A stretch of DNA of 24,145 nucleotides from Gp7-AA10 sp041483175 (GTDB lineage: Bacteria > Acidobacteriota > Thermoanaerobaculia > Gp7-AA8): contig JBGPFD010000029.1 of NCBI GenBank assembly GCA_041483175.1, positions 1-24,145 on the forward strand, given 5' to 3'. Of the stretch, positions 14,726-22,062 are shown in pieces. The position numbers and the translations under genes were made by a program. The notes beneath the pieces are model-generated. The model was not told the origin of the DNA. It saw nothing but the letters and a program-made list of their open reading frames with translations, and did no database searches. Each line of letters opens with the position of its first letter. The first letter of the stretch is position 1.

Positions 14726-15190
14726 ATGTTGCCGATGAACATCCGCGAATACGCCGCCGCCGCGCAGTCGACTGATACCTTCGGGCGGGTGCTCTGCAGC
14801 GCGCGTAATCACTTCTTCATCAACGACGGGCCGGTGCAGAACGGATGTCCCGGCGAAGCGGTAACGCCGCCCGAGGCATTTCTGGCGAGCGTGGCAGCCT
14901 GCGGGGTCGAGCTGCTGGAGGTGATCGCGCGGGAGCTGAACCTGCCGGTGCCCTCAGTGCACGTGCAGATCGACGGAAAGGTCGACCGCGATCATCCGGT
15001 GCGCCCCGACGTGACGCTGTTCAATGAAGTGCGGCTGCGATTTGCCGTCGGCGGCGTGACGCGCGAGCAGGCGGTCGACCTCGTCGAGCGCTTCAAGAAG
15101 CGTTGACCGCTGTACGGCAGCGTCGCAGTTGCGACGCCGAAAGTGGAAGTGATCGTCGATCGCGAGCCGATCGCCGCGGAACGGGCGTAA
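14726..15190 (+). CDS. OsmC-family protein, candidate selenoprotein (in-frame TGA at 15104-15106)
   Basis: Read to the first stop, the product is 126 residues: NGCPGEAVTPPEAFLASVAACGVELLEV holds the first redox cysteine (Cys 59) and VTREQAVDLVERFKKR ends the frame. The next codon is TGA (codon 127), exactly where the second redox Cys of OsmC/Ohr peroxidases is expected. The same frame then continues PLYGSVAVATPKVEV and ends at TAA 15188-15190, giving 154 residues, the normal family size. Cys-containing relatives read CPLYG or CPxY here (from memory). The continuation has coding-like high GC at third positions. A perfect hairpin follows the TGA (see SECIS entry). Inference: TGA is read as selenocysteine; otherwise it is a nonsense change or sequencing error. 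OsmC proteins reduce organic hydroperoxides via paired thiols. Start ATG 14726 or 14735. Confidence 0.72.
15104..15137 (+). promoter_or_regulatory. Putative bacterial SECIS element
   Basis: Twenty bases after the in-frame TGA a perfect 7-bp stem GCGTCGC / GCGACGC (15120-15126 / 15131-15137) closes a 4-base loop AGTT with G at its second position. As I recall the bacterial SECIS consensus, it asks for an apical loop 16-37 bases after UGA with a G in the first two loop positions above a stem of at least four pairs; this hairpin meets each point. Confidence 0.55.
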
Positions 15191-15191
15191 C

Positions 15192-15231
15192 GCACTTTCA
15201 AAGGCGGCGGCGAGCCGCCGCACTCCAAAGG
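15192..15231. repeat. GC hairpin flanked by short direct repeats
   Basis: GCGGCGGC-ga-GCCGCCGC lies between GCACTTTCAAAGG (15192-15204) and GCACTCCAAAGG (15220-15231). It sits between the convergent OsmC and fpg genes, two bases after the OsmC TAA, and may serve as a bidirectional transcription stop. Confidence 0.65.
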
Positions 15232-15246
15232 CTACTCCCGTGCAAC

Positions 15247-16128
15247 TCATAGCTCCTCAATCGACCGCGGCCAATCTACATTCAACAGCCGCGAGAGCGC
15301 GCGATCGGCGAGCAGCCGCCCGCCGGTCTGACAGCGCGCGCAGTAGTTGGTTTCGTTTTCCGCGTAGACGATGCGCTGCACGGGCGCCCCGCAGTCGGGA
15401 CACGGCTCGCGATAGCGGCCATGGACGGCCATCCCTTCGCGAAACGCGGTGACCTTCTCCGGGAAGGCGCCGCCGGCCTCGGCGCGGAGGCGGTTGGTCC
15501 ACTCGATGAGCGTCTGGCGCGTGGCGTCAAACAGGCGCGCAATCTCTTCGTCGGAAAGATTCGTGGTCATCTGCACCGGCGAGAGGCGCGCGCGATGGAG
15601 GATCTCATCGGAGTAGGCGTTGCCGATGCCGCTGAAGAGATGCGGATCGGTCAGCGCCCGCTTCAACGTGTGACGTTCGCCCGTCAGTGCTCCTCGGAAC
15701 GCGGCGAGATCGCTCTCCAGCACTTCGATGCCGCCGGGATCGAGCGCGCGCAGCGCCTCCTCTCCGCGCAGCAGATGCAGCGACGCCCGCCGTTTCGATC
15801 CCGCCTCGGTCAGCAGCAGCGTGCCATTCGGAAAGTCGAAGGCGGCCAGGCCGAGCTTCGCCGGGATCTTCGCGCCGGACGCCAGCCACCGAAAGCGGCC
15901 GGCGATCATCAGATGAATGACAAGGACGAGCCCGCCTCCGAATTCGATGACGATCCGTTTTCCGACGCGGCGCACATCGAGCACCCGTTTGCCTTCGAAC
16001 GCGGCAGGAGCAGGCTCGACGGTACGCAGGACGAACGGGCTTGCAAGGCGTAGACGCGTCAGCGACTTGCCGCCGATTCGCTCTTGCAGCGCTTCGACAT
16101 AGACTGTGACGTCGGGAAGTTCGGGCAA
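15247..16128 (-). CDS. mutM: Formamidopyrimidine-DNA glycosylase (Fpg/Nei family)
   Basis: 293 residues. Fpg/Nei enzymes excise oxidised bases and cut abasic sites using an N-terminal proline nucleophile. The start is fixed by chemistry: a TTG at 16128-16126 gives Met-Pro-Glu-Leu-Pro, with catalytic Pro 2 and Glu 3; longer frames would bury the proline. Lys 57 falls in VGKRIVIEF, as in E. coli Fpg. The helix-two-turn-helix segment contains GIGNAYSDEIL, and the C-terminal zinc finger has four cysteines (CPDCG ... CARC). Downstream, the C-terminus ends convergently toward the OsmC gene. A -10-like GATAAT nine bases before TTG suggests a leaderless message shared divergently with the M23 peptidase gene. 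Confidence 0.92.
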   Translation of the reverse strand: MPELPDVTVYVEALQERIGGKSLTRLRLASPFVLRTVEPAPAAFEGKRVLDVRRVGKRIVIEFGGGLVLVIHLMIAGRFRWLASGAKIPAKLGLAAFDFPNGTLLLTEAGSKRRASLHLLRGEEALRALDPGGIEVLESDLAAFRGALTGERHTLKRALTDPHLFSGIGNAYSDEILHRARLSPVQMTTNLSDEEIARLFDATRQTLIEWTNRLRAEAGGAFPEKVTAFREGMAVHGRYREPCPDCGAPVQRIVYAENETNYCARCQTGGRLLADRALSRLLNVDWPRSIEEL

Positions 16129-16136
16129 TCGCCGTC

Positions 16137-16143
16137 CATTATC
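16137..16143. promoter_or_regulatory. Overlapping divergent -10 elements
   Basis: The same bases CATTATC read as CATTAT on the plus strand (eight bases before ATG 16151) and GATAAT on the minus strand (nine bases before TTG 16128). Only 22 bases separate the two start codons, so one symmetric -10 region would drive both genes as leaderless messages. Confidence 0.5.
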
Positions 16144-16150
16144 CGTTCTG

Positions 16151-16711
16151 ATGCGTTCGATTCTGCGAGCCGTCCTCGTTCTGATGGCGCTGGCCACCGT
16201 GCCCGCCGGCCAGAGGCCGTTTGCTGCGCCGGCTCTGCAACCGGAAGGGCTCATCATTCCTGTGGCCGGCGTGAGCATGGAGGGGCTTCACAGCGATTTC
16301 AACGAGTGGCGTGGGACCCATCGACATCACGCGCTGGACATCCTCGCGCCGCGCGGGACTCCGGTGCTGGCCGCGGTCGACGGTAAGTTGCGGAAACTTC
16401 TGATCAGCCAGGCGGGAGGGCTGACCATCTACGAGACCGACGAATCGGAGGCCATGATCTACTACTACGCGCACCTCGATCATTACGCCGCCGGGCTCGA
16501 AGAAGGAATGTCATTGCACAAGGGCGACGTGATCGGCTACGTCGGTACGACGGGAAACGCGCCGCCCAACACGCCCCATCTGCATTTCGCCATCGCCAGA
16601 CTTCCGGTGTCGAAGGAATGGTGGACGGGGAACCCGATCGATCCGTTTCCGCTTCTGCGCGACCGCGGGACTACCGTCAGTGCCGATCGCGCGATCGCCG
16701 GCGGGCGGTGA
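16151..16711 (+). CDS. Exported M23 (LytM-like) metallopeptidase
   Basis: 186 residues. A signal peptide is visible (MRSILRAVLVLMALATVPAG). The LytM/M23 fold shows its zinc ligands: HHALD (His 59 and Asp 63, the HxxxD motif) and the HxH motif TPHLHF (His 143, His 145), plus YYAHLDHY and GDVIGYVGTTGNA typical of the family. Such enzymes cut peptidoglycan cross-bridges or related peptides in the periplasm. The protein has no extra binding domain. ATG 16151 is chosen over upstream in-frame starts because it opens the signal peptide and follows a -10-like hexamer. The stop is followed within three bases by a twin-hairpin element. Confidence 0.88.
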   Translation: MRSILRAVLVLMALATVPAGQRPFAAPALQPEGLIIPVAGVSMEGLHSDFNEWRGTHRHHALDILAPRGTPVLAAVDGKLRKLLISQAGGLTIYETDESEAMIYYYAHLDHYAAGLEEGMSLHKGDVIGYVGTTGNAPPNTPHLHFAIARLPVSKEWWTGNPIDPFPLLRDRGTTVSADRAIAGGR

Positions 16712-16713
16712 GG

Positions 16714-16770
16714 GTACGTGGGACCGGCTCTCAGCCGGTCCACGCCGGCTGAGAGCCGGCGCTACGTGCC
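16714..16770. repeat. Twin-hairpin element, copy 2
   Basis: Imperfect outer ends containing ACGT enclose ACCGGCT-ctc-AGCCGGT (16723-16739) and GCCGGCT-gag-AGCCGGC (16744-16760). The design matches the element at 12370-12422, again just after a stop codon. From 16771 to 16882 I see nothing else. Confidence 0.85.
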
Positions 16771-16882
16771 GGCGAGAGTCAGCGTGTCCGCCGTGCTTCG
16801 TGGATCCGGGTGCTGCACGGCCGCGAGAATCATCGCGGCAAATTTCATCGTTTTTCCTCATCCGGGATGGCTGGCAGGAAGC

Positions 16883-16888
16883 TAGAAT
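16883..16888 (+). promoter_or_regulatory. Probable -10 element TAGAAT
   Basis: TAGAAT (five of six matches to TATAAT) lies 11 bases before ATG 16900. Transcription would start within about five bases of the start codon, leaving no ribosome-binding site. Confidence 0.5.
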
Positions 16889-16899
16889 TCCGCTCCCTG

Positions 16900-18837
16900 A
16901 TGACCGACAGCGTCGCAACTGCAGAGCGCGCCGCCATCCCCATTCTGACGGCAGAAGAAGTTACCGGTCGTGCCAGTGCCGCCCTGGAGGAGGCCGGGCG
17001 TCAGTTCGATCAGATCGAGCGGCTGCCTCTCGATGGCCTCACGGCGCAGGTTGTGCTCGACGCGTGGGATGACACCTCGATTGCGATGGAGAACGCCTTC
17101 GGGCCGATCTCCCTGCTCAACAGCGTGCATCCGGAATCGTCCGTCCGGGACGCGGCGGACCGCGCGCTCATCGATGAGTCCGCCTTCACCACGAAAGTGT
17201 TCCAGAACGAGCTTCTCTTCGAGCGCGTGCGGGGCATCGTGCCGGCCACGGCGGCGCAGAAGCAGTTGCAGAAGGACCTGATCGAGTCGTTCGAAGACAG
17301 TGGCGTGGCGCTGCCCGCGGAGAAACGGCAGCGCTTTCGCGCCATCTCCGAGCGGCTGACGGAGCTGGCTCAGGAGTTCGCCAAGAACATTCGGGAAAAC
17401 AAGACGGTCCTGCGCTTCACGCCCGAAGAGTGCAAAGGCCTGCCGCAGTCCTATCTCGATCGGGTGCCGCAAGACGAGAGCGGAACCATCGCCGTCGGAT
17501 TCGACGCTCCCGACTACATCCCCTTCATGATGAATTCGGCGAGCGAGAGCGCCCGGAAGCGCTATTACATCGAGTACACCAATCGCGGGACGCCGCGGAA
17601 CGTCGAGATCCTCGATGAGATCGTGGCGCTGCGGAAGGAGATCGCCGATCTTTACGAGGTCCCGAGCTTCGCCCACTACGTCACGAAGCGGCGCATGGTC
17701 GAAAACCCGGAGACGGTGACGCGATTTCTCGACGAAGTGAAGAGCGTGGTCACCGAGGCGGAGGTGCGCGACCTGCAGCAGCTCCGCGAGATCAAGGCGG
17801 AACTGCTGGTCATCGATGTCGCCGGCACGGCGATCGCTCGCTGGGATCTGCTGTACTACCGCGAGCGCCTCCGCGAACGCCGCTATGCGATCGATCAAGA
17901 GGCGCTTCGCAAATACTTCCCGACTGTTCCGACGCTGCACTGGATGCTCGACATCAGCGAGCGCTTGTACGGCATCCGCTTTGAGGAAGCCTCCGTCCCG
18001 CTCTGGCACAAAGACGTCGTCTATTTCGACGTCCGCGATGCGGAGACGGCGGAGCTGATCGGAGGCATCTACCTCGATCTCTACCCGCGCGCCGACAAGT
18101 ACAAGCACGCGGCGGCGTGGCCGGTGCGCGGCGTGAGCCGGCGCGCCCGACGGAAACCGGTGAGCGCCCTGGTGACGAACTTCAACCGCGACGGCCTGAC
18201 GCACAACGAGCTGGAGACGCTGCTCCATGAATTCGGCCACGTCCTGCATGGCGTGCTCTCGCAGACCGAGTACAACCAGCATTCGGGCACCAGCGTCGAG
18301 CGCGACTTCGTCGAGGCGCCGTCGCAGATGTACGAGGAGTGGGGGAGCCGGATGGAGAGCCTGTCGCTGTTGCGCGGTCACTGTCCGGACTGTCCACTCA
18401 TCGACCAGTCGCTGGTGATGCGGATCCGTGCAGCGAAGAAATTCGGCGCCGGAATCGATTACGGGCGGCAGCACCTCTACGCCGCGTACGACATGGCGCT
18501 GTCGAGCGAAGATCCCGGCGGATGCCTCGAGGTGTGGAGGGCGATGGAAGCGTCGATGCCGATGGGCCACGTTGAAGGAACGGCGTTCCCCGGAACGTTC
18601 GAGCATATCGCCAGCGGATATGCCGCCGGCTACTACGGCTACATGTGGGCGAAGGTCATCGCTCTCGATCTCGTCGCGGCGTTCGGTGACGATCTGATGA
18701 GCAGCGCCGTCGGCCGGCGGTTCCGGGAGATGATCCTCTGCCGTGGCAGCGAAGAGCCCGCGCGCGATCTCGTCGAGCGCTTCCTCGGCCGGCCCGTTTC
18801 GAGCGAGGCGTTCTTTCAGGAGATACGAGGGGAGTAG
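16900..18837 (+). CDS. M3-family oligopeptidase (thimet/PrlC-like)
   Basis: 645 residues, within the range of M3 oligopeptidases, which are cytoplasmic zinc enzymes that degrade short peptides. The zinc motif is HEFGH (443-447) and the third ligand Glu 472 lies in DFVEAPSQMYEEW. The C-terminal region includes the substrate-recognition segment FEHIASGYAAGYYGYMWA. No signal peptide is present. ATG 16900 is taken as start because MTDSVATAERAAIPILTAEEV resembles the family N-terminus and follows a -10-like hexamer; the frame is open further upstream. The TAG stop is part of a long inverted repeat shared with the convergent aldo/keto reductase gene. Confidence 0.9.
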   Translation: MTDSVATAERAAIPILTAEEVTGRASAALEEAGRQFDQIERLPLDGLTAQVVLDAWDDTSIAMENAFGPISLLNSVHPESSVRDAADRALIDESAFTTKVFQNELLFERVRGIVPATAAQKQLQKDLIESFEDSGVALPAEKRQRFRAISERLTELAQEFAKNIRENKTVLRFTPEECKGLPQSYLDRVPQDESGTIAVGFDAPDYIPFMMNSASESARKRYYIEYTNRGTPRNVEILDEIVALRKEIADLYEVPSFAHYVTKRRMVENPETVTRFLDEVKSVVTEAEVRDLQQLREIKAELLVIDVAGTAIARWDLLYYRERLRERRYAIDQEALRKYFPTVPTLHWMLDISERLYGIRFEEASVPLWHKDVVYFDVRDAETAELIGGIYLDLYPRADKYKHAAAWPVRGVSRRARRKPVSALVTNFNRDGLTHNELETLLHEFGHVLHGVLSQTEYNQHSGTSVERDFVEAPSQMYEEWGSRMESLSLLRGHCPDCPLIDQSLVMRIRAAKKFGAGIDYGRQHLYAAYDMALSSEDPGGCLEVWRAMEASMPMGHVEGTAFPGTFEHIASGYAAGYYGYMWAKVIALDLVAAFGDDLMSSAVGRRFREMILCRGSEEPARDLVERFLGRPVSSEAFFQEIRGE

Positions 18838-18894
18838 GGCACCGCTGCGCCGTGCCGCTTTCCGGGAGAACGGCACGGCGCAGCCGTGCCCTAC
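18834..18894. terminator. Long inverted repeat carrying the stop codons of both convergent genes
   Basis: Two 24-base arms (18834-18857 and 18871-18894) pair with a single mismatch around a 13-base loop. The ends are GTAGGGCAC and GTGCCCTAC. The TAG at 18835-18837 stops the oligopeptidase, and the mirror CTA at 18891-18893 is the TAG of the aldo/keto reductase. It probably acts as a bidirectional terminator or RNA-stabilising hairpin, although no strong T-tract follows. Confidence 0.8.
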
Positions 18895-19856
18895 TTGTGT
18901 CCCAGCACCTCGTGTGGCCGGTAGGGCTCCTCGAGGAACTTCATCTCCGATTCCTCGAGCCGGAGTTCGATCGCGGCGAGCGCCTGATCGAGATGCTCGA
19001 GCTTCGACGCTCCGACGATTGGCGCGGTGACGCCCGGCTTGTGCAGGATCCAGGCGAGCGCGATCTGCGCCGGCGACACGCCTCGCCGCTTCGCCAGCTC
19101 GGCCGCGCGATCGGCGACCACGGAATCCGAGTCGCCGTAATAACGGTGCGCGTACTCGTCGGTCTTCGCCCTTTCGGTCTGCCGCGCGCGGTTGCCGGCT
19201 AGAAATCCGCGCGCCAGCGGGCTCCAGGGGATCACGCCGACGCCCTGGTCGAGGCAGAACGGAATCATCTCGCGCTCTTCTTCGCGGTAGATGAGGTTGT
19301 AGTGATTCTGCATCGACACGAATCGCGTCCAGCCGTTCGCATCGGCTGCATGCAGCATCTTCGCGAATTGCCACGCGTGCATGCTCGACGCGCCGATGGC
19401 CAGCGCTTTTCCCGATTTCACCACGTCGTGCAGCGCCTCTATCGTCTCCTCGATCGGCACTTCGGGATCGAATCGGTGGATCTGATAGAGATCGACATAG
19501 TCGGTCGCCAGGCGGCGGAGCGACGCCTCGATCGCCAGCATGATGTGCTTTCGTGAGAGGCCGCGATCGTTCGGCCCCGGGCCGGTCGGGAAGTAAACCT
19601 TGGTGGCGATCACCACGTCGTCGCGGCGCGTGTACTCGCGCAACGCGCGGCCGAGGACCGTCTCCGAGAGACCGGCGGAGTACATGTCAGCGGTATCGAA
19701 GAAGTTGATGCCTCCTTCGATGGCCCGCCGGAAGAACGGCCGCGCCGGCTCCTCGTCGAGGACCCAGGGGCGCCACCTGCTCGAGCCATAGGTCATCGCG
19801 CCGAGGCAGAGACGGGAGACGCGGAGGCCGGACCGCCCGAGATGCACGCTTTCCAT
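18891..19856 (-). CDS. Aldo/keto reductase
   Basis: 321 residues. The AKR catalytic tetrad is present: Asp 54 and Tyr 59 in FFDTADMYS, Lys 86 in VVIATKVYF, His 127 in LYQIHRFDP. The NADPH-binding end shows APIVGASKLEHLDQA. These TIM-barrel enzymes reduce aldehydes and ketones with NADPH; the sequence resembles the YghZ/oxidoreductase branch but the substrate is unknown. ATG 19856 (MESVHLGRSGLRVSRL) is the family start; the longer upstream frame runs into the divergent gene. A -10-like TATCAT lies seven bases before it. The gene is divergent from the Ig-repeat protein and convergent with the oligopeptidase. Confidence 0.92.
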   Translation of the reverse strand: MESVHLGRSGLRVSRLCLGAMTYGSSRWRPWVLDEEPARPFFRRAIEGGINFFDTADMYSAGLSETVLGRALREYTRRDDVVIATKVYFPTGPGPNDRGLSRKHIMLAIEASLRRLATDYVDLYQIHRFDPEVPIEETIEALHDVVKSGKALAIGASSMHAWQFAKMLHAADANGWTRFVSMQNHYNLIYREEEREMIPFCLDQGVGVIPWSPLARGFLAGNRARQTERAKTDEYAHRYYGDSDSVVADRAAELAKRRGVSPAQIALAWILHKPGVTAPIVGASKLEHLDQALAAIELRLEESEMKFLEEPYRPHEVLGHK

Positions 19857-19863
19857 GCGTGCG

Positions 19864-19869
19864 ATGATA
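19864..19869 (-). promoter_or_regulatory. Probable -10 element TATCAT of a leaderless gene
   Basis: Minus-strand TATCAT (five of six matches to TATAAT) lies seven bases before ATG 19856. The site overlaps the palindrome GATATC, and a weaker plus-strand GATGAT lies 13 bases before ATG 19882, so it may be bidirectional. Confidence 0.5.
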
Positions 19870-19881
19870 TCGGCGGAACTC

Positions 19882-21378
19882 ATGCGCCGACTCTCTTTTC
19901 TCCCGCTGTTCTTCCTGGGGCTTTCGGTCACCTTCGTCGTGGTGCTGGCCCTCCGCCTGCGGCGTGACGCGCAGGAGGGGATTCCGACCGCGACAACCGC
20001 GCCGAGCAACCCGGCGGCGGCGCCCTCTCCTCCGCGGCTGGTGATCAGCACGAGCGAGAATGCGTCTTCCCCCGCTCGTATCGCGGCCGGCCCGGCGGGC
20101 GTCGAAGGCCGGCCGGAGGCCGGCGTGGCGCGGACAACGCCGGCGCCGCCGAAGCAGCCGGCGATCGCGCGTGCGCTGGCGCCGCCGGTGCACGCGTTGA
20201 GCGGTAAAAGAAGCAGCGCGCCACCGGCGCCAAAGCCACCGCCGCAACGGCCATCCCAATCCCAGCCTGTGTCGTTGACGGAAGCGCGAGGCTCGTCGCG
20301 GGGTCACGACCAGCAGGGGGCGAAAGATCCGGACTCCGACACCACGCCGCCGCAGCTTCTGTCGATCGAGTTCGTGCCGCCGCAGGTCCACGACGGCGAA
20401 GAATCGACGGTGGCAATCACCGCGACCGACGACCTCTCCGGCGTGCGCGGCATCTCCGGAACCATCAGCAGCCCCACCGGGAAAGCGCTGCAGGGATTCG
20501 CCACCCAGCACGAGGGGGAGTCGAACCGCTACCTCGGCCGGGTATTCATTCCGAAGAACGCGGAGCAGGGAACGTGGCACGTCCGTTTCCTGAACCTCAG
20601 CGACAACGCCAGCAATTCGGTAACCCTCAGCGATGGGCAGGGAACGATCCCGCCCTCGGCGGTTCTGCGCGTCGTCTCCTCCGATTCCGATTCGACCCCG
20701 CCGTCGCTGAAGAACATCTGGGTCGACCGTCGCGCGATGCGTGGAGGGGAGAAGAACATCGTGTACGTCGAGGCGGTCGACGACAATTCGGGCGTCAATC
20801 TGGTCAGCGCGGTGTTTCAGAGCCCCTCGAAGCTGGCGCGTATCGGCGCGGGTTGCCAGCGCGGTGACGGCGATGTGTGGCGCTGCGAGCTGGCGGCGCC
20901 GGCCTGTCTCGATTGCGGCGACTGGCAGCTCGAGCAGGTGACGCTTCAGGACAAGGCCAACAACCTGGCGACCTTCCGGCAGGACAACCCGATCGTGCAG
21001 GCAGTGAAGATCAACATCCAGGGCGACTCGTGCGACAGCACGGCGCCGACACTGCAGTCGCTGACGCTCAACAACAACGATGTCACCATGGGCGCGAACG
21101 GAACTATGGTAGCTGTTACCATAGCTGTCTCCGATGATCTCTGCGGCGTCTCCGGTGCCAGCGGGCAGTTCAGCGGGCCGGGCGCCGGGAGCGGCGGCGT
21201 CTTTCCGCTACAGCGCACCGGCGAGGGGACGTGGGTGGGTCACATCCAGCTCGATCCGCACGCCGCCCGCGGCGTGTGGCGGATCAATTCCATCCAGTTG
21301 ACCGATCAGGGCTACAACCTGCGGATCTACTACGCCAACGACCCGCTGCTGCAGAACGGCGTGTTTCACGTCCGCTGA
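19882..21378 (+). CDS. Membrane-anchored protein with three Ig-like repeats
   Basis: 498 residues. An N-terminal membrane anchor (FLPLFFLGLSVTFVVVLAL) is followed by about 130 residues of Pro/Ala/Ser-rich linker. Then come three repeats of about 110-120 residues, each opening with Asp/Ser-Thr-Pro/Ala-Pro (DTTPPQL, DSTPPSL, DSTAPTL), carrying an Asp-rich loop (TATDDLSGV, EAVDDNSGV, AVSDDLCGV), and closing with a Gly-x-Trp strand and LxDxAxN turn (GTWHVRFLNLSDNASN, GDWQLEQVTLQDKANN, GVWRINSIQLTDQGYN). This is a beta-sandwich (Ig/cadherin-like) pattern, and the acidic loops could bind calcium. Repeats 2 and 3 contain extra cysteines. I do not recognise a specific function; a surface or periplasmic adhesive role is a guess. 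Its 3' end overlaps the convergent phosphatase gene by 13 bases. Confidence 0.75.
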   Translation: MRRLSFLPLFFLGLSVTFVVVLALRLRRDAQEGIPTATTAPSNPAAAPSPPRLVISTSENASSPARIAAGPAGVEGRPEAGVARTTPAPPKQPAIARALAPPVHALSGKRSSAPPAPKPPPQRPSQSQPVSLTEARGSSRGHDQQGAKDPDSDTTPPQLLSIEFVPPQVHDGEESTVAITATDDLSGVRGISGTISSPTGKALQGFATQHEGESNRYLGRVFIPKNAEQGTWHVRFLNLSDNASNSVTLSDGQGTIPPSAVLRVVSSDSDSTPPSLKNIWVDRRAMRGGEKNIVYVEAVDDNSGVNLVSAVFQSPSKLARIGAGCQRGDGDVWRCELAAPACLDCGDWQLEQVTLQDKANNLATFRQDNPIVQAVKINIQGDSCDSTAPTLQSLTLNNNDVTMGANGTMVAVTIAVSDDLCGVSGASGQFSGPGAGSGGVFPLQRTGEGTWVGHIQLDPHAARGVWRINSIQLTDQGYNLRIYYANDPLLQNGVFHVR

Positions 21379-22046
21379 TCGTCTTCATTCCACACCTTCG
21401 ACAGACGTCCGTGCGGCATCTCGGGAACGTCCACGGTGTAGTGCGAGGTGTCGTTGAACAGCGTCAGGCGCGCGTGGGCGAGGTCTTTGAAATCGAGAAT
21501 GTTCAGCGCGCAAGGAGCCTGATCAAGCCGGTCGCGATATTTGCGCGGATCGAATCCGAGGAGCGTGCTGAGGAGGAGGCGGATGGTCGCTTTGTGCGAG
21601 ACGATCACGATCCGCTCGTCGCAATGCTCCTCCACGATCTTGAGCACCGCGGGGAGCGCGCGCGCCGTCACCTGCAGTCCGCTTTCACCATCGACCGGAG
21701 CGAAAGAGAAGGGATCGTTCTCGTAACGGCTGTACTCCTCGGGGAACTCGCGCTCGACCTCATCGCGTTTTTTTCCCTCCCACCGCCCGTGCGCGATTTC
21801 GCGGATTCCGTCGACCGGCGTCACCGCGATGCCGTGCGGCTCGACGACCAGCCGTGCCGTCTCCATGGTGCGGCGCATCGGGCTGGCGAAGGCAGCGGTG
21901 ATCGTCTCTTGACGCAGGCGATGACCGAGGCGGCGGGCCTGTTCTTGGCCGGCCGCGGAGACAAGGACGTCGATGGCGCCGGCGAAGCGATCTTCGGCGC
22001 TGAGCTCGGTCGAGCCGTGGCGGATGAGGAAGACGCGCGTGGTCAC
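21366..22046 (-). CDS. Histidine phosphatase (phosphoglycerate mutase-like) protein
   Basis: 226 residues. The RHG signature is at residues 9-11 (FLIRHGSTEL), and the second catalytic His is in IVSHKATIRLLL. The acid/base Glu lies in REIAHGRWEGKK. The family includes cofactor-dependent phosphoglycerate mutases, cobalamin-pathway phosphatases and broad phosphatases; the substrate cannot be assigned from the sequence. The start is GTG 22046, supported by the CAGAAT-N6-start layout and by the family N-terminus (MTTRVFLIRHG). A Rho-independent-type terminator on the same strand lies just upstream, so this gene is transcribed on its own. It overlaps the convergent upstream gene's end by 13 bases. 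Confidence 0.88.
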   Translation of the reverse strand: MTTRVFLIRHGSTELSAEDRFAGAIDVLVSAAGQEQARRLGHRLRQETITAAFASPMRRTMETARLVVEPHGIAVTPVDGIREIAHGRWEGKKRDEVEREFPEEYSRYENDPFSFAPVDGESGLQVTARALPAVLKIVEEHCDERIVIVSHKATIRLLLSTLLGFDPRKYRDRLDQAPCALNILDFKDLAHARLTLFNDTSHYTVDVPEMPHGRLSKVWNEDDQRT

Positions 22047-22052
22047 GCGCGC

Positions 22053-22058
22053 ATTCTG
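22053..22058 (-). promoter_or_regulatory. Probable -10 element CAGAAT of a leaderless gene
   Basis: Minus-strand CAGAAT lies six bases before GTG 22046, identical in sequence and spacing to the site before the aminotransferase at 5811. Confidence 0.5.
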
Positions 22059-22062
22059 CCCG

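Noticed and set aside
16129..16278. Longer fpg product with an N-terminal extension of 50 residues
   Set aside because: Fpg needs proline directly after the initiator methionine; only TTG 16128 provides Met-Pro-Glu.
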